A DNA stretch of 64,000 nucleotides from Escherichia coli (GCA_021307345.1 CP089930.1:806001-870000); one strand, 5' to 3'. Shown: positions 1-11,380, counted from the first letter of the stretch. The notes: generated from the letters alone by a model not told the origin. Program-made: numbers and translations.

Positions 1-170
1 ATGGTGACCACCGGCAGAGCCGTCAACAGGGCAGCCACGCTAAAGCTCATTCCGCTCGCCTGGCGCAATTGCGGTAGCAGTGGCCCGACGGAAGTGAGCA
101 GTGGTCGCATATTAAGACCAATCAGCACCAGAACCAGCAGCATCGTGAACGTCTTTTGATGGTCGCGCAT
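1..170 (-). CDS. cynX: CynX, cyanate MFS transporter (N-terminal part only)
   Basis: Reading from the ATG at 170 towards base 1 gives a hydrophobic N-terminus (MRDHQKTFTMLLVLVLIGLN, then RPLLTSVGPLLPQLR) that I recognise as CynX, a major-facilitator inner-membrane protein of the cyanate operon. The gene runs off the left edge, so only about 56 residues are visible. It starts 5 bp after the cynS stop codon, so it should be co-transcribed with cynTS. Its transport role is assumed from the operon; the family assignment rests on the sequence. Confidence 0.93.
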   Translation of the reverse strand, partial: MRDHQKTFTMLLVLVLIGLNMRPLLTSVGPLLPQLRQASGMSFSVAALLTALPVVT

Positions 171-175
171 GGCTG

Positions 176-664
<489 letters not shown>

Positions 665-676
665 TTAAAAATAAGG

Positions 677-1336
677 TTACGCTGCGGTTGGCTGGCGTAG
701 CGGTATGGCACAAACGCCGGGATTGGTTGCCAGTGGTACGAACTGGCGGGTTGCGCCGTCAAAGGCTGCGATACTGCCGCTTTCAATGTCGTAGACCCAG
801 CCGTGCAGCGCGATCCGTCCCTCTTCGAGCGCCAGGCGCACCGATGGATGCGTTTGCAAATTAGCCAACTGAGCAATGACGTTTTCACGCACCATCGCCG
901 CAGCTTTGGACGGTAAATCGCGATGCGGGCGCACCTCATTAACGACGCGGGCAGAATCGGCATAACGCAGCCAGTGGGAGACGGCAGGCATATGGTTCAT
1001 GCACTGACAGCTGGCAATGGCGGTCATGGCGCCACAGTTAGAATGACCACAAATCACAATGTCAGATACCCGAAGCGCAGCGACGGCATACTCCACCGAA
1101 GCAGAAACGCCACCGGGTTCCGGCCCATAAGAAGGAACGATATTGCCCGCGTTGCGAATAACAAACAGATCGCCGGGTTCGCGTTGTGTCACCAGCTCAG
1201 GGACCAGACGGCTATCGGAGCAGGAAATAAAAAGGGTGCGCGGGCTTTGCTGTGTCGCCAGCTGTTTAAACAAGGCTTCCCGCTCAGGAAATGCTTCGCG
1301 CTGGAATTTAAGGAATCCATCAATAATCTCTTTCAC
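677..1336 (-). CDS. cynT: Beta-class carbonic anhydrase of the cyanate operon
   Basis: 219-residue beta-carbonic anhydrase. It interconverts CO2 and bicarbonate and so replenishes the bicarbonate that cyanase consumes. The zinc site is clear: Cys39 and Asp41 in SCSDSR, His98 and Cys101 in CGHSNCGAM. The start codon is GTG at 1336 (plus-strand CAC at 1334-1336), giving [12 protein letters not shown]. It is the first gene of the cynTSX operon and is transcribed away from cynR, with about 110 bp between the two starts. Confidence 0.98.
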   Translation of the reverse strand: MKEIIDGFLKFQREAFPEREALFKQLATQQSPRTLFISCSDSRLVPELVTQREPGDLFVIRNAGNIVPSYGPEPGGVSASVEYAVAALRVSDIVICGHSNCGAMTAIASCQCMNHMPAVSHWLRYADSARVVNEVRPHRDLPSKAAAMVRENVIAQLANLQTHPSVRLALEEGRIALHGWVYDIESGSIAAFDGATRQFVPLATNPGVCAIPLRQPTAA

Positions 1337-1401
1337 CGTTAACCTCTGTCTGTCTCTGGAATGAGAGGCAGACTACTCGCCGATTGTCATAAGGTAAAAG
1401 T

Positions 1402-1416
1402 CTCATTTATGATGAG
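1402..1416. promoter_or_regulatory. Putative LysR-type operator between cynR and cynT
   Basis: A perfect 5-5-5 inverted repeat, CTCATTTATGATGAG, lies between the divergent cynR and cynT starts, about 30 bp before cynR and 65 bp before cynT. LysR-type regulators bind such short interrupted dyads, and CynR is known to control both its own gene and cynTSX from this region. Assigning this particular dyad to CynR is inference. Confidence 0.55.
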
Positions 1417-1445
1417 TTCTATTGGATTTACTTATAGGTTGGCGA

Positions 1446-2351
1446 ATGCTCTCTCGACATATCAATTATTTTCTTGCCGTGGCTGAACATGGCAGCTTCA
1501 CCCGTGCCGCCAGTGCGTTGCACGTCTCCCAGCCTGCGCTTTCCCAGCAGATTCGCCAGTTAGAGGAGAGTTTAGGCGTGCCGCTGTTTGACCGTAGCGG
1601 GCGAACGATTCGTCTCACTGATGCAGGAGAAGTCTGGCGACAGTACGCCAGCCGGGCATTACAGGAACTGGGAGCGGGTAAACGGGCGATTCATGATGTT
1701 GCCGATCTGACGCGAGGATCGCTGCGTATCGCCGTCACTCCCACCTTTACGAGCTACTTTATCGGCCCCTTAATGGCGGATTTCTATGCGCGCTACCCCG
1801 GCATCACGCTCCGGCTACAGGAAATGTCGCAGGAGAAAATCGAAGATCTGCTTTGCCGCGACGAGCTGGACGTTGGAATTGCGTTCGCGCCTGTACATTC
1901 GCCGGAGCTTGAGGCAATTCCTCTACTGACAGAAAGTTTAGCGTTAGTCGTGGCGCAACATCATCCGCTGGCTGCCTGTGAACAGGTGGCGTTGAGTCGC
2001 TTGCATGATGAAAAACTGGTCCTGCTCAGCGCGGAATTTGCCACCAGAGAGCAAATTGACCACTACAGCGAGAAAGCGGGGTTACATCCACAGGTGGTCA
2101 TTGAGGCGAACTCAATTAGCGCGGTTCTGGAGCTGATTCGCCGCACGTCCCTTTCCACATTGTTACCAGCAGCGATTGTCACACAACATGACGGGCTTAA
2201 AGCTATTTCTCTTGCCCCGCCACTACTGGAGAGAACGGCGGTTTTGTTGCGGCGGAAAAATAGCTGGCAGACAGCCGCCGCGAAGGCATTTTTGCACATG
2301 GCGTTGGATGAATACGCGGTGTTGGCGGGAATGAATCACGGTAGCCACTGA
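1446..2351 (+). CDS. cynR: CynR, LysR-type activator of the cyanate operon
   Basis: LysR-type regulator of about 301 residues starting [20 protein letters not shown]. The N-terminal winged helix-turn-helix (about residues 1-60, with [18 protein letters not shown]) is followed by a periplasmic-binding-like effector domain that senses cyanate. I chose the ATG at 1446 instead of an in-frame TTG at 1422 because it gives the family's normal N-terminus. The C-terminus ([16 protein letters not shown]) differs somewhat from the K-12 protein as I remember it. The gene is divergent from cynTSX. Confidence 0.96.
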   Translation: MLSRHINYFLAVAEHGSFTRAASALHVSQPALSQQIRQLEESLGVPLFDRSGRTIRLTDAGEVWRQYASRALQELGAGKRAIHDVADLTRGSLRIAVTPTFTSYFIGPLMADFYARYPGITLRLQEMSQEKIEDLLCRDELDVGIAFAPVHSPELEAIPLLTESLALVVAQHHPLAACEQVALSRLHDEKLVLLSAEFATREQIDHYSEKAGLHPQVVIEANSISAVLELIRRTSLSTLLPAAIVTQHDGLKAISLAPPLLERTAVLLRRKNSWQTAAAKAFLHMALDEYAVLAGMNHGSH

Positions 2352-2366
2352 CACAGGTCAGTGGCT
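2343..2366 (+). terminator. Stem-loop overlapping the cynR stop codon
   Basis: A perfect 10-bp stem (AGCCACTGAC / GTCAGTGGCT) with a 4-nt loop overlaps the 3' end of cynR. No clear T-run follows, so it may stabilise the 3' end rather than act as a standard intrinsic terminator. Confidence 0.5.
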
Positions 2367-2372
2367 GGAATT

Positions 2373-2456
2373 GCCTGATGCGCTACGCTTATCAGGCCTA
2401 CGAGTTTAGTGCTCTACGTAGGCCGGATAAGGCGTTCACGCCGCATCCGGCATAAA
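2373..2456. repeat. REP/BIME element between cynR and codA
   Basis: Two palindromic units of the standard E. coli REP type in opposite orientation: one around 2373-2397 (GCCTGATGCGCTACGCTTAT core) and one around 2418-2455 (GGCCGGATAAGGCG core). They lie between the convergent ends of cynR and codA. Confidence 0.9.
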
Positions 2457-2490
2457 CTACGCTCGCTTTGTCAACACACAGCCCAGCCGA

Positions 2491-3774
2491 TCACCGTTTG
2501 TAATCGATGGCTTCTGGCTGCTCCAGATACACGGTGGTTTGTGCCGGTTGTGTACTGGCAATCACCTTACCGCCACGAACCGAATAACGCACCGGAACCT
2601 GACGGCGCAGCGCATCAAACCCATTTTCAGCCGGCAGGATAATCAGGTTGGCGCTGTTTCCGGCGGCAATGCCGTAATCCTGCAAATTCAACGTTCTGGC
2701 GCTGTGGTGGGTGATTAAATTCAGGCCATCGTTAATCTGCCCGTAGCCCATCAGCTGGCAAACATGCAGCCCCATATGCAGCACTTGCAGCATATTCGCC
2801 GTTCCCAGCGGATACCACGGATCGAAGACATCATCGTGACCAAAGCAGACGTTAATGCCGGACTCCAGCATCTCTTTAACGCGCGTGATGCCGCGACGTT
2901 TTGGATACGTATCGAAACGCCCTTGCAGATGAATATTGACCAACGGGTTAGCGACAAAGTTAATACCGGACATTTTCAGCAAGCGGAACAGGCGCGAGGT
3001 ATACGCCCCGTTATAGGAGTGCATTGCCGTGGTGTGGCTGGCGGTGACTCGCGCGCCCATTCCTTCACGGTGCGCCAGGGCGGCAACGGTTTCGACAAAA
3101 CGCGACTGCTCATCATCAATCTCGTCACAGTGAACGTCGATGAGACAGTCGTATTTTTGCGCCAGGGCGAAGGTTTTATGCAGCGACTCCACGCCGTATT
3201 CACGGGTAAATTCAAAATGCGGAATCGCCCCCACTACGTCAGCCCCTAAGCGTAACGCCTCTTCCAGCAACGTTTCACCGTTGGGATACGACAAAATCCC
3301 TTCCTGCGGGAAGGCGACAATTTGCAGATCAATCCACGGCGCGACTTCCTGCTTCACTTCCAGCATTGCTTTCAATGCGGTCAGCGTTGCATCCGAAACA
3401 TCGACATGGGTACGCACATGCTGAATACCGTTGGCAATCTGCCATTTCAGCGTTTGCCATGCGCGTTGTTTCACATCGTCATGGGTTAATAACGCTTTGC
3501 GCTCGGCCCAACGTTCAATACCTTCAAACAGCGTGCCGGACTGATTCCAGTTCGGTTGCCCGGCGGTTTGCGTGGTGTCCAGATGAATATGCGGCTCCAC
3601 AAACGGCGGTAAAACTAAACCTTGTTCGGCATCCAGGCTATTTTCTGTTACGGGCATCACGCCGGATTGTGCATCAATGGCGCTGATTTTTCCGTCGTGC
3701 AGATGAATCTGCCACAGCCCCTCTTTGCCGGGTAAGCGGGCGTTAATAATGGTCTGTAAAGCGTTATTCGACAC
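2491..3774 (-). CDS. codA: Cytosine deaminase
   Basis: 427-residue amidohydrolase that deaminates cytosine to uracil and ammonia. It carries the metal-binding HIHLD motif near residue 61, a second His/Glu cluster at [11 protein letters not shown], and the catalytic Asp in [10 protein letters not shown]. The GTG at 3774 (MSNNALQTI) is the accepted start; a longer in-frame ORF to 3789 exists but lacks family support. The 5' end overlaps the codB 3' end by 11 bp, indicating translational coupling in the codBA operon. Confidence 0.97.
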   Translation of the reverse strand: MSNNALQTIINARLPGKEGLWQIHLHDGKISAIDAQSGVMPVTENSLDAEQGLVLPPFVEPHIHLDTTQTAGQPNWNQSGTLFEGIERWAERKALLTHDDVKQRAWQTLKWQIANGIQHVRTHVDVSDATLTALKAMLEVKQEVAPWIDLQIVAFPQEGILSYPNGETLLEEALRLGADVVGAIPHFEFTREYGVESLHKTFALAQKYDCLIDVHCDEIDDEQSRFVETVAALAHREGMGARVTASHTTAMHSYNGAYTSRLFRLLKMSGINFVANPLVNIHLQGRFDTYPKRRGITRVKEMLESGINVCFGHDDVFDPWYPLGTANMLQVLHMGLHVCQLMGYGQINDGLNLITHHSARTLNLQDYGIAAGNSANLIILPAENGFDALRRQVPVRYSVRGGKVIASTQPAQTTVYLEQPEAIDYKR

Positions 3775-5023
3775 TGTTAGCCTCCACATGCGTCATTGTA
3801 GCTGTCGTTTTGCGATTCAAAATCGGGTTAAGGATCAGATAGCTCAGCGCGCCACCTAATACCGCGTTGACCGGAACAATTCCCGGTAACCAGTGGCCTG
3901 CGGCAATCCCCAGCGCGACAGCCAGAATCGCCACCCAATTGACACTCATCATACGCGTGGTCGCAAAGTGCTCATAGCGGCGACGGTTCATCAGATAGTC
4001 GGCGATGATCACGCCCCCTACCGGAGGAATAGCTGCCGAAAGGAAGGTCAGCCAGCCGACAAAATTGTTATACAGCCATAGTGCGCAGACCGTACCGATA
4101 ATACCGTTAATCACCGAAAGGGTTTTGCTCGACATACCGGTAATGTTGGCGAAACCTAAACCTGACGCATACAGCGCGTTATCGTTGGTGGTCCAGATAT
4201 TCAGCCCCAGCACCACAATCGCAGGCAGCAGCAAACCCTGAGCAATCATCACATCAGAGATATCCGCCATCCCCAGTGCCGCAGCGCCCGCCGCACCGAA
4301 AATAAACATCAACGAGTTGCCGAGGAAAAAGGCCACCATCGCCACCAGCACCGCCAGTCTGGCATTGCGACCAAACCGGACAAAGTCAGCGGTGAGCGTG
4401 CCCGCACTGATAAATGAACCGACAACCAGCGCCAGCGCGACATTGAAATCTAACGGTTGTGCGGGAACGACCGCTTTCAATGCCTCCAGACCGCCCATGC
4501 CGTTAACGGCCAGCCACACGGAATAACCGCCCAGGCAGGCAATCGCCGGAACCGCAATTACAGACAGAACCGTCAGCGCCGAAATACCAAAGAAGACGGT
4601 GACGGTCATCAGTAAACCGGAAACGGCAATCAGCAAATTAATATCCAGGCCGGTTGCCTTGCCCACCGGAATAGCAAACATCGCCACGCCGACGCCAAAC
4701 CAGCCAACCTGGGTGCCCCCCAGCAGCAGTGAAGGCAGCCATGATCCTTTGACACCAAACGAGAAGCGAGCAAGAAGATGGGTGGTCAGGCCGGTTTTTG
4801 CGCCAATGTAACCAAGAAATGAAGTGTAAATACCGAGGAGAAGATTACCGATGAGAACTGCGAGGAAGAAATCATGATAGCTAAGACCGGTTCCGAGAGT
4901 GCCGCCGGTCCACATACTGGCGGAAAAGAAGGTTAATCCCAGCATGACGAACGTCAATGCCAATACCCCTTTCCGCGCCGACTGCGGGACTGGCCCCTGG
5001 CTAAAGTTGTTATCTTGCGACAC
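3764..5023 (-). CDS. codB: Cytosine permease
   Basis: 419-residue inner-membrane cytosine transporter of the NCS1 family with about 12 hydrophobic segments. The N-terminus [19 protein letters not shown] and the motif [15 protein letters not shown] match E. coli CodB. It imports cytosine for deamination by CodA, encoded immediately downstream with overlapping reading frames. A PurR-like operator lies about 70 bp upstream, consistent with known PurR repression of codBA. Confidence 0.97.
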   Translation of the reverse strand: MSQDNNFSQGPVPQSARKGVLALTFVMLGLTFFSASMWTGGTLGTGLSYHDFFLAVLIGNLLLGIYTSFLGYIGAKTGLTTHLLARFSFGVKGSWLPSLLLGGTQVGWFGVGVAMFAIPVGKATGLDINLLIAVSGLLMTVTVFFGISALTVLSVIAVPAIACLGGYSVWLAVNGMGGLEALKAVVPAQPLDFNVALALVVGSFISAGTLTADFVRFGRNARLAVLVAMVAFFLGNSLMFIFGAAGAAALGMADISDVMIAQGLLLPAIVVLGLNIWTTNDNALYASGLGFANITGMSSKTLSVINGIIGTVCALWLYNNFVGWLTFLSAAIPPVGGVIIADYLMNRRRYEHFATTRMMSVNWVAILAVALGIAAGHWLPGIVPVNAVLGGALSYLILNPILNRKTTATMTHVEANSVE

Positions 5024-5089
5024 GAAATTCCCCCTTTTTGCTGTTTGAAACCCAAAAAATCCGCCGCATTCTATTCATCTGAAAATAAA

Positions 5090-5106
5090 AAGCAATCGTT
5101 TCCGTG
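5090..5106 (-). promoter_or_regulatory. PurR-like operator upstream of codB
   Basis: Read on the minus strand the site is ACGGAAACGATTGCT, close to the PurR consensus (ACGCAAACGTTTNCNT). It lies about 70 bp before the codB start. PurR regulation of codBA is established knowledge; the exact position here is my reading of the sequence. Confidence 0.65.
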
Positions 5107-5179
5107 GGGAAATATATTTTTTATATGAATGAATAAAAAAAGATGGGGAAAAATTTATCAGTGTAAAAACAGTGGGTAG

Positions 5180-5252
5180 GCATGATAAGACGTGTCAGCG
5201 TCGCATCAGGCATCTGCGCACGATGTCGGATGCGGCGCGCGACGCATCCGAC
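5180..5252. repeat. REP-type palindromes between codB and prpE
   Basis: Two imperfect inverted repeats of REP character, about 5180-5211 (GCATGATAAGACG ... CGCATCAGGC) and 5222-5251 (GTCGGATGCGGCGCGCGACG core). They lie just beyond the 3' end of prpE, between it and the codB promoter. Confidence 0.75.
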
Positions 5253-5258
5253 AATACC

Positions 5259-7145
5259 TTACTCTTCCATCGCCTGGCGGATCTGATCCAACGATGAAGG
5301 ATCATCAATGGTCGTCAGATCCCCCGGATCGCGCCCTTCGCAAATCGCCTGGATCGTGCGGCGCAGCATTTTTCCGGATCGCGTTTTTGGCAATTGCGAG
5401 ACAAACCAGACGTGCGCCGGGCGGCCAAAGTTGCCAATCTGGCTGTCCACCAGCGCCATAATCGCCTTCTCTTGCGAGTGCGCCACGTCGCGGTCTTCCA
5501 GGCTATCGCTCTCTTTCGGAATGACAAACGCCACCGCCACCTGCCCTTTCAGCGCATCTTTCACCCCAACCACCGCCACTTCGGCAACGCCAGGATGACT
5601 GGAAATACTCTCTTCAATCTCGCGCGTGCCCAGCCGATGCCCGGCAACGTTAATCACATCGTCGGTACGCCCGAGAATAAAGTGATAACCGTCAGCGTCG
5701 CGGATACCCCAGTCAAACGTGGCGTAAACCGGACGGGAAAACAGCGACCAGTAAGTCTTCACAAAGCGGTCGTCATCGCCCCAGATGGTCTGAATACAGC
5801 CCGGCGGCAATGGTCCTTCCACCACCAGCATCCCTTTCTCATTGACACCACACGGCTCACCAGTGACTTCATTGAGCAACTGCACGTTGTAGCCATACAT
5901 CGGCACGCCGGGGCTTCCCAGACGCGTCGGCCTGTCGTCCAGACCGCGAGCAATCGCCATAATCGGCCAGCCGGATTCGGTCTGCCAGTAGTTGTCGATC
6001 ACCGGCACATCCAGCGTATTGCTCACCCAACTGGCGGTCGGCTCGTCCAGCGGTTCTCCAGCCAGATAGAGCACTTCCAGCGACGAAAGATCGTGTTTGC
6101 GAATTTCAGCGGTAGGGAATTTTTTCAGCACGCGAATGGCGGTCGGCGCTGAGAACATCCGGCTCACCTGATATTTCTCGACGATTTTCCACCACACGCC
6201 GCAGTCAGGCCATGTCGGCAATCCTTCGTAAACAATGGTCGCCATCCCCGCCAGCAGCGGCGCGTAGACGATATACGAATGCCCCACCACCCAGCCGATA
6301 TCCGACGCGCAAAAGAACACGCCACCCGCTTTGCCGCCAAAAATGGTTTCCATCGAGGTCGCCAGCGCCACCGCATAACCGCCGACGTCACGCTGCACGC
6401 CTTTAGGTTTGCCGGTCGTGCCGGAGGTGTAGAGAATGCAGGAGGTTTCGTTGGATTCCAGCCACGCCACCGGCACCCGCGCGCCGATGTGCTGATGGCG
6501 CAACGACGCGAAATCGACATCCCGCCCGCTGACGCGCGCCATTTTCGCCAGCCCGCGATCCACCAGCAAAACGTGGCGCGGCTGGTGCTGCGCCTGGCTT
6601 ATCGCATCGTCGAGCAATTTTTTATAGGGAATGATTTTGCCGCCGCGCGCTCCGGCATCTGCCGAGACAATCAACACCGGTTTAGCGTCATCAATCCGCG
6701 CCGCCACGCTGTGCGAGGCAAAACCACCAAACACCACCGAGTGAATAGCACCAATGCGCGCACAGGCCAGCAGAGTAATATGCGCTTCGGCAATCATCGG
6801 CATATACACCAGCACCCGATCGCCACGCTGCACACCCAGTGAGCGCAGCATTGACGCCACCGCGTTTACTTCGTCATGAAGCTGGCGAAAGGTAAAGGTG
6901 CGCTCTTCTTCTGTTTCCGAAGAGACGGCAATCAATGCCAGCGCCTCTGGCTGTTTCTCCAGCCAGCGGTCGATAGCGTTGTGGCACAAGTTGGTTCGGC
7001 CTTCACAAAACCAACGGGCAAACGGCGGATTGCTGTGATCGAGCGTTTGTGTAAAGGGCGTCTGCCAGTCAATACGCTGAGCCTGCTCAGCCCAGAACTG
7101 CTCCGGTTCGTTAATCGAACGCTGATAAAATTCGCTAAAAGACAT
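5259..7145 (-). CDS. prpE: Propionyl-CoA synthetase
   Basis: 628-residue AMP-forming acyl-CoA synthetase, the normal PrpE length. It activates propionate to propionyl-CoA. The adenylate-forming signature YTSGTTGKPKGVQRD lies in the middle of the protein and the C-terminal PKTRSGKMLRR motif carries the lysine that is acetylated in homologues. It is the last gene of prpBCDE, about 40 bp after prpD. Confidence 0.98.
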   Translation of the reverse strand: MSFSEFYQRSINEPEQFWAEQAQRIDWQTPFTQTLDHSNPPFARWFCEGRTNLCHNAIDRWLEKQPEALALIAVSSETEEERTFTFRQLHDEVNAVASMLRSLGVQRGDRVLVYMPMIAEAHITLLACARIGAIHSVVFGGFASHSVAARIDDAKPVLIVSADAGARGGKIIPYKKLLDDAISQAQHQPRHVLLVDRGLAKMARVSGRDVDFASLRHQHIGARVPVAWLESNETSCILYTSGTTGKPKGVQRDVGGYAVALATSMETIFGGKAGGVFFCASDIGWVVGHSYIVYAPLLAGMATIVYEGLPTWPDCGVWWKIVEKYQVSRMFSAPTAIRVLKKFPTAEIRKHDLSSLEVLYLAGEPLDEPTASWVSNTLDVPVIDNYWQTESGWPIMAIARGLDDRPTRLGSPGVPMYGYNVQLLNEVTGEPCGVNEKGMLVVEGPLPPGCIQTIWGDDDRFVKTYWSLFSRPVYATFDWGIRDADGYHFILGRTDDVINVAGHRLGTREIEESISSHPGVAEVAVVGVKDALKGQVAVAFVIPKESDSLEDRDVAHSQEKAIMALVDSQIGNFGRPAHVWFVSQLPKTRSGKMLRRTIQAICEGRDPGDLTTIDDPSSLDQIRQAMEE

Positions 7146-7184
7146 AATGCTCTCCTGTTGAACTTACGCCTTACCGCCGTTTAC

Positions 7185-8636
7185 TTAAATGACGTACAGG
7201 TCGAGATACTCATTGACCGGCATCTGTTCGAGGCGAGTTCTGTCGAGAGAAACGTCCAGAATGCGCTGCTGCTGGCGAGTCGGGAACTGGCGTGCGAGGT
7301 TGATTTTGAATTTATCGACCAGTTTCGGAATGCCATCCTGACGGCGACGGGCATGACCAATCGGGTACTCCACCACCACTTCTTCAAAGCGCGTGCCGTC
7401 GGTGAACTCAAGGGTAATGGCATTGGCGATAGCGCGTTTTTCCGGGTCGTGGTAGTCAGCGGTAAATGCCGGATCTTCAAAGCAATTGATCTTCTCGCGC
7501 AGGGCATCGATGCGTTTATCTTGCGCAACGTTATCTTCGTAATCTGCCGCCGTTAAGCGCCCGAACAGCAGCGGGATCGCCACCATGTACTGAATGCAGT
7601 GATCGCGGTCTGCCGGGTTATTGAGTGGCCCTTTTTTGTCGATGATGCGAATACAGGCTTCGTGGGTGCGAATAGTCACTTTTTCGATATCTGCTGCCGT
7701 TTTGCCTACTGCCTGCATCTGTTCATAGAGCGTCATCGCCGCTTCAACTGCCGTCTGGGAGTGGAACTCCGCCGGGAAGGAGATTTTGAACAGCACATTT
7801 TCCATAACGTAGGAACCATACGGGCGCTGGAAACGGAACGACTCGCCTTTAAAGGAGACGTCGTAGAAGCCCCACACCGGCGCGGTCAGGGCTGACGGAT
7901 AACCCATTTCGCCGGTTTTCGCCATCAGTGCCAGACGTACCGCGCGGGAAGTGGCATCGCCCGCCGCCCAGGATTTGCGCGTGCCGGTGTTCGGCGCATG
8001 GCGATAGGTGCGCAGCGACTGACCGTCTACCCACGCCAGCGAAACGGCGTTGAGGATTTCCTCGCGGGTCAGGCCGAGCATTTCGGCGACCACGGCGGTG
8101 GAAGCCACTTTCACTAACAGAACGTGGTCGAGTCCGACGCGGTTAAAGGAGTTTTCCAGCGCGATGCAGCCCTGAATTTCATGGGCTTTGATCATTGCGG
8201 TCAGCACCTGTTTCATGGTCAACGGCGCTTTGCCGCTGGCGACCGCGTTGCGCGAAAGCCAGTCCGCCGTTGCCAGAATGCCGCCGAGGTTGTCGGAAGG
8301 ATGTCCCCACTCCGCCGCCAGCCAGGTATCGTTGAAATCAAGCCAACGGATCATCGCGCCAATGTTGAATGCCGCCTGGACAGGGTCGAGCTGGAACTGA
8401 GTTCCGGGGACGCGCACGCCGTTAGGTACGACGGTGCCGGGGACAATTGGCCCCAGCAGTTTTTTACAGGCCGGGTATTCGAGAGCTTCCAGACCGCAGC
8501 CGAGAGTGTCGAGCAGGCAGTAATGTGCGGTGTCGTAGGCCACTCTGGAGCTGATTTCGAAGTTCATTACGTAATCGACGATATCAATAATTTCGCGGTC
8601 GAATTCCGGGCGGATGTTGTTGATTTGAGCTGACAT
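7185..8636 (-). CDS. prpD: 2-Methylcitrate dehydratase
   Basis: 483-residue MmgE/PrpD-family enzyme that dehydrates 2-methylcitrate in the methylcitrate cycle. The start [20 protein letters not shown] and full length match E. coli PrpD. A good Shine-Dalgarno (AAGGAAAC) precedes the ATG at 8636. In K-12 the gap to prpC is, as I recall, only about 30 bp; here 577 bp intervene, filled largely by a tandem repeat array. Confidence 0.98.
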   Translation of the reverse strand: MSAQINNIRPEFDREIIDIVDYVMNFEISSRVAYDTAHYCLLDTLGCGLEALEYPACKKLLGPIVPGTVVPNGVRVPGTQFQLDPVQAAFNIGAMIRWLDFNDTWLAAEWGHPSDNLGGILATADWLSRNAVASGKAPLTMKQVLTAMIKAHEIQGCIALENSFNRVGLDHVLLVKVASTAVVAEMLGLTREEILNAVSLAWVDGQSLRTYRHAPNTGTRKSWAAGDATSRAVRLALMAKTGEMGYPSALTAPVWGFYDVSFKGESFRFQRPYGSYVMENVLFKISFPAEFHSQTAVEAAMTLYEQMQAVGKTAADIEKVTIRTHEACIRIIDKKGPLNNPADRDHCIQYMVAIPLLFGRLTAADYEDNVAQDKRIDALREKINCFEDPAFTADYHDPEKRAIANAITLEFTDGTRFEEVVVEYPIGHARRRQDGIPKLVDKFKINLARQFPTRQQQRILDVSLDRTRLEQMPVNEYLDLYVI

Positions 8637-8714
8637 TGGGTACGTTTCCTTCGGATTTTTTATAAAGTTAAAGTGATTATTTTTTACTCTGTTATCGAGA
8701 GTGAGTGTTTGCTT

Positions 8715-9173
8715 CTGAGCAGGCCTTTCCCCTCACCCTAACCCTCTCCCCGGAGGGGCGAGGGAACTGTCCGTGCACTCGGTCAAATGGAGCGCGTTTT
8801 TCCCCCACTCCCTTCCGGGGAGTGAGCCGGGGCGAGGGAATTGTTCGTGCACCCGGTCAAATGGGGCGCGTTTTTCCCCCTCTCCCTTCCGGGGAGTGAG
8901 CCGGGGCGAGGGAATTGTTCGTGCACCCGGTCAAATGGGGCGCGTTTTTCCCCCTCTCCCTTCCGGGGAGTGGGCCGGGGCGAGGGAATTGTTCGTGCAC
9001 CCGGTCAAATGGGGCGCGTTTTTCCCCCTCTCCCTTCCGGGGAGTGGGCCGGCGAGGGAATTGTTCGTGCACCCGGTCAAATGGGGCGCGTTTTTCCCCC
9101 TCTCCCTTCCAGGGAGAGGGCCGGGGTGAGGGTCTGTGCTCGCACCTGAGCTGACCTTCCCCCTCACCCTAAC
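8715..9173. repeat. Tandem repeat array, five 74-bp units, between prpC and prpD
   Basis: Units begin with GCGAGGGAA at 8758, 8832, 8906, 8980 and 9052; spacing is 74, 74, 74, 72 (a 2-bp deletion) and 74 bp to the degenerate GTGAGGG at 9126. Each unit holds GTGCACCCGGTCAAATGGGG, then GCGCGTTTTTCCCC and a G/C-rich imperfect palindrome (CTCCCTTCCGGGGAG). The array is flanked by 28-bp direct repeats at 8715-8742 and 9146-9173 (25 of 28 identical). The ends form an inverted pair (CCCTCACCCTAACC and GGGTGAGGG types). It resembles the G+C-rich palindromic repeats of enterobacterial intergenic regions (possibly Box C-like), but amplified. ORFs predicted across it are artefacts of its length being near a multiple of three. 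Confidence 0.93.
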
Positions 9174-9213
9174 GGGCAAATTGTGCACGCGGTTACCTCC
9201 TGCTCCGTTCTTC

Positions 9214-10383
9214 TTACTGCCGCTTATCCAGCGCGACAAACGGGCGGTCTTCCGGGCCAACATAATTGGCGGAAGGACGGATAATTTTGTTGTCCTGACG
9301 TTGTTCGATAATGTGCGCCGCCCAGCCAGTAACGCGGGCGATAACAAACAGTGGCGTAAACATCTCGGTGGGAACGCCCATCATGTTGTAGGAAACGGCT
9401 GAGAACCAGTCGAGATTGGGGAACATCTTTTTGCTCTCCCACATCACTGTTTCCAGGCGATCGGCAATGTGGTACATCTTCAGCGAGCCGCCTTCCTGCG
9501 AGAGCTGCTTCGCCACGCGTTTGATCACCTGATGACGCGGGTCAGCGATGGTATAAACCGGATGCCCAAAACCAATGACCACTTCTTTGTTTTCCACGCG
9601 TGTGCGGATATCTGCTTCGGCTTCGTCTGGCGTTTCGTAGCGTTGTTGGATCTCCAGCGACACTTCATTCGCCCCACCGTGTTTCGGCCCGCGCAATGCA
9701 CCAATCGCGCCGATAATGGCTGAATACATGTCAGAGCCGGTGCCCGCAATCACCCGGCTGGTAAAAGTGGAGGCGTTAAACTCGTGCTCGGCGTACAGCA
9801 CCAGTGAAATATGCATCGCCTTTTCCCAGCTTTGCGATGGCTTTTCGCCATGCAGCAGATGCAGGAAGTGACCGCCGATGGAATCGTCATCGGTTTCCGG
9901 CTGGATGCGTTCGCCGTTGTGGCTGTAGTGATACCAGTAGAGAAGAATCGAGCTAAGTGACGCCAGCAGTTTGTCGGCAATATCCCGCGCACCAGAGACG
10001 GTATGCCCCTCTTTTTCTGGCAGCGTGCAGCCGAGCGCGGAAACGCCGGTGCGCATAACATCCATCGGGTGTGACGCCGCCGGTAAGGCTTCCAGCACGG
10101 TACGCACGTTAGCCGGTAGACCACGCAGGGCTTTCAGTTTCGTTTTGTAGGCGGCGAGTTCGTCACGGGTCGGCAGTTTGCCGTGGATCAGCAGATGCGC
10201 TACTTCTTCAAATTCGCAATGTTCCGCCAGATCAAGAATATCGTAACCACGGTAATGCAAGTCATTGCCACTTTTACCCACGGTGCAGAGCGCCGTATTG
10301 CCCGCCGGAACGCCGGATAGTGCCACAGATTTTTTCGGTTTAATGACATGGGTACTGTTTTGCAGGATCGTTGTGTCGCTCAT
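9214..10383 (-). CDS. prpC: 2-Methylcitrate synthase
   Basis: 389-residue citrate-synthase-family enzyme condensing propionyl-CoA with oxaloacetate. Family motifs include GPKHGGANE and [13 protein letters not shown], which carry catalytic histidines. Full length with the normal start [18 protein letters not shown]. It follows prpB by 44 bp and precedes the repeat array. Confidence 0.98.
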   Translation of the reverse strand: MSDTTILQNSTHVIKPKKSVALSGVPAGNTALCTVGKSGNDLHYRGYDILDLAEHCEFEEVAHLLIHGKLPTRDELAAYKTKLKALRGLPANVRTVLEALPAASHPMDVMRTGVSALGCTLPEKEGHTVSGARDIADKLLASLSSILLYWYHYSHNGERIQPETDDDSIGGHFLHLLHGEKPSQSWEKAMHISLVLYAEHEFNASTFTSRVIAGTGSDMYSAIIGAIGALRGPKHGGANEVSLEIQQRYETPDEAEADIRTRVENKEVVIGFGHPVYTIADPRHQVIKRVAKQLSQEGGSLKMYHIADRLETVMWESKKMFPNLDWFSAVSYNMMGVPTEMFTPLFVIARVTGWAAHIIEQRQDNKIIRPSANYVGPEDRPFVALDKRQ

Positions 10384-10427
10384 ATTGTCCTCGTCATTTG
10401 TAGGGTCGAGATATTTTTCGTTGTGTT

Positions 10428-11318
10428 TTATTTCACCTGGCTACGGGCAAACAGGTCGTCAAGCTTCTCTTCGTACTGGTAATAGTTGATGCTTTCGTAC
10501 AACTCGTTGCGGGTCTGCATGGTGTCGATCACGCTTTTCTGCGTGCCTTCCTGACGCAGGACGTTGTAGACATGTTCAGCGGCGCGGTTCATGGCGCGAA
10601 ACGCTGAAAGCGGGTACAGCGCCATTGCAACATGGGCACTGCGTAATTCATCGGTAGTGAACAGGGGCGTTGCGCCAAATTCGGTAATGTTGGCGAGGAT
10701 TGGCACCTGCACCGCATCGGCAAACTGGCGGTACATGGCGAGTTCGGTAATCGCCTCCGGGAACAACATCTCGGCACCGGCTTCAACGTAGGCCTGCGCA
10801 CGCTCGATCGCGGCATCCAGCCCCTCTACCGCCAGCGCATCGGTGCGTGCCATGATCACAAAATCAGGATCGGTTTTCGCATCCACCGCCGCGCGGATCC
10901 GATCCACCATCTCTTCTTTTGAGACGATCGCTTTGTTCGGACGATGACCGCAGCGTTTCGCGCCGACTTGATCTTCAATATGTAAGCCTGCCGCCCCTGC
11001 TTTGATCATCGATTTCACGGTGCGGGCGACGTTAAAGGCCGAAGAGCCAAAACCAATATCAGCATCCACCAGCAACGGCAGCGAACAAACGTCGGTGATA
11101 CGGCGAATGTCGGTCAGTACATCATCAAGGGTAGAAATACCGAGATCGGGCAACCCCAGCGAGCCTGCCGCCACACCGCCCCCGGAGAGATAAATCGCCT
11201 GATACCCGGCACGCTGTGCCAGCAGCGCATGGTTAGCGTTGATGGTGCCGACAATCTGCAATGGATTTTCTTTAGTGAGTGCAGCGCGAAAAGCTTTACC
11301 TGGAGAGTGTAGAGACAT
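10428..11318 (-). CDS. prpB: 2-Methylisocitrate lyase
   Basis: 296-residue isocitrate-lyase-family enzyme that splits 2-methylisocitrate to pyruvate and succinate. The catalytic loop KRCGH is present with Cys at residue 123. It is the first gene of prpBCDE and has a sigma-54 promoter 45-60 bp upstream of its start, divergent from prpR. Confidence 0.98.
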   Translation of the reverse strand: MSLHSPGKAFRAALTKENPLQIVGTINANHALLAQRAGYQAIYLSGGGVAAGSLGLPDLGISTLDDVLTDIRRITDVCSLPLLVDADIGFGSSAFNVARTVKSMIKAGAAGLHIEDQVGAKRCGHRPNKAIVSKEEMVDRIRAAVDAKTDPDFVIMARTDALAVEGLDAAIERAQAYVEAGAEMLFPEAITELAMYRQFADAVQVPILANITEFGATPLFTTDELRSAHVAMALYPLSAFRAMNRAAEHVYNVLRQEGTQKSVIDTMQTRNELYESINYYQYEEKLDDLFARSQVK

Positions 11319-11363
11319 AGCACATCCTTTGTTATCAACTTGTTATTTGCGTTAATAAACACA

Positions 11364-11380
11364 AAGCAAGGGATGTGCCA
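11364..11380 (-). promoter_or_regulatory. Sigma-54 promoter of prpBCDE
   Basis: On the minus strand TGGCACATCCCTTGCT matches the sigma-54 -24/-12 consensus (TGGCACG-N4-TTGCW) with correct spacing. It lies about 50 bp before the prpB start and faces it. This fits the known RpoN and PrpR dependence of the operon. Confidence 0.9.

Noticed and set aside
5394-6842. Plus-strand ORFs of 187-252 codons opposite prpE
   Set aside because: Shadows of the G+C-rich prpE frame, with no start signal or family match.
8758-9126. CRISPR array
   Set aside because: Units are 74 bp with no unique spacers between them, and no cas gene is nearby. It is a plain tandem repeat.
8705-9347. Overlapping ORFs of 64-138 codons on both strands in the prpC-prpD gap
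   Set aside because: They come from the 74-bp repeat array, whose low-complexity G/C-rich units lack stops. The predicted peptides repeat with the array and match no family.
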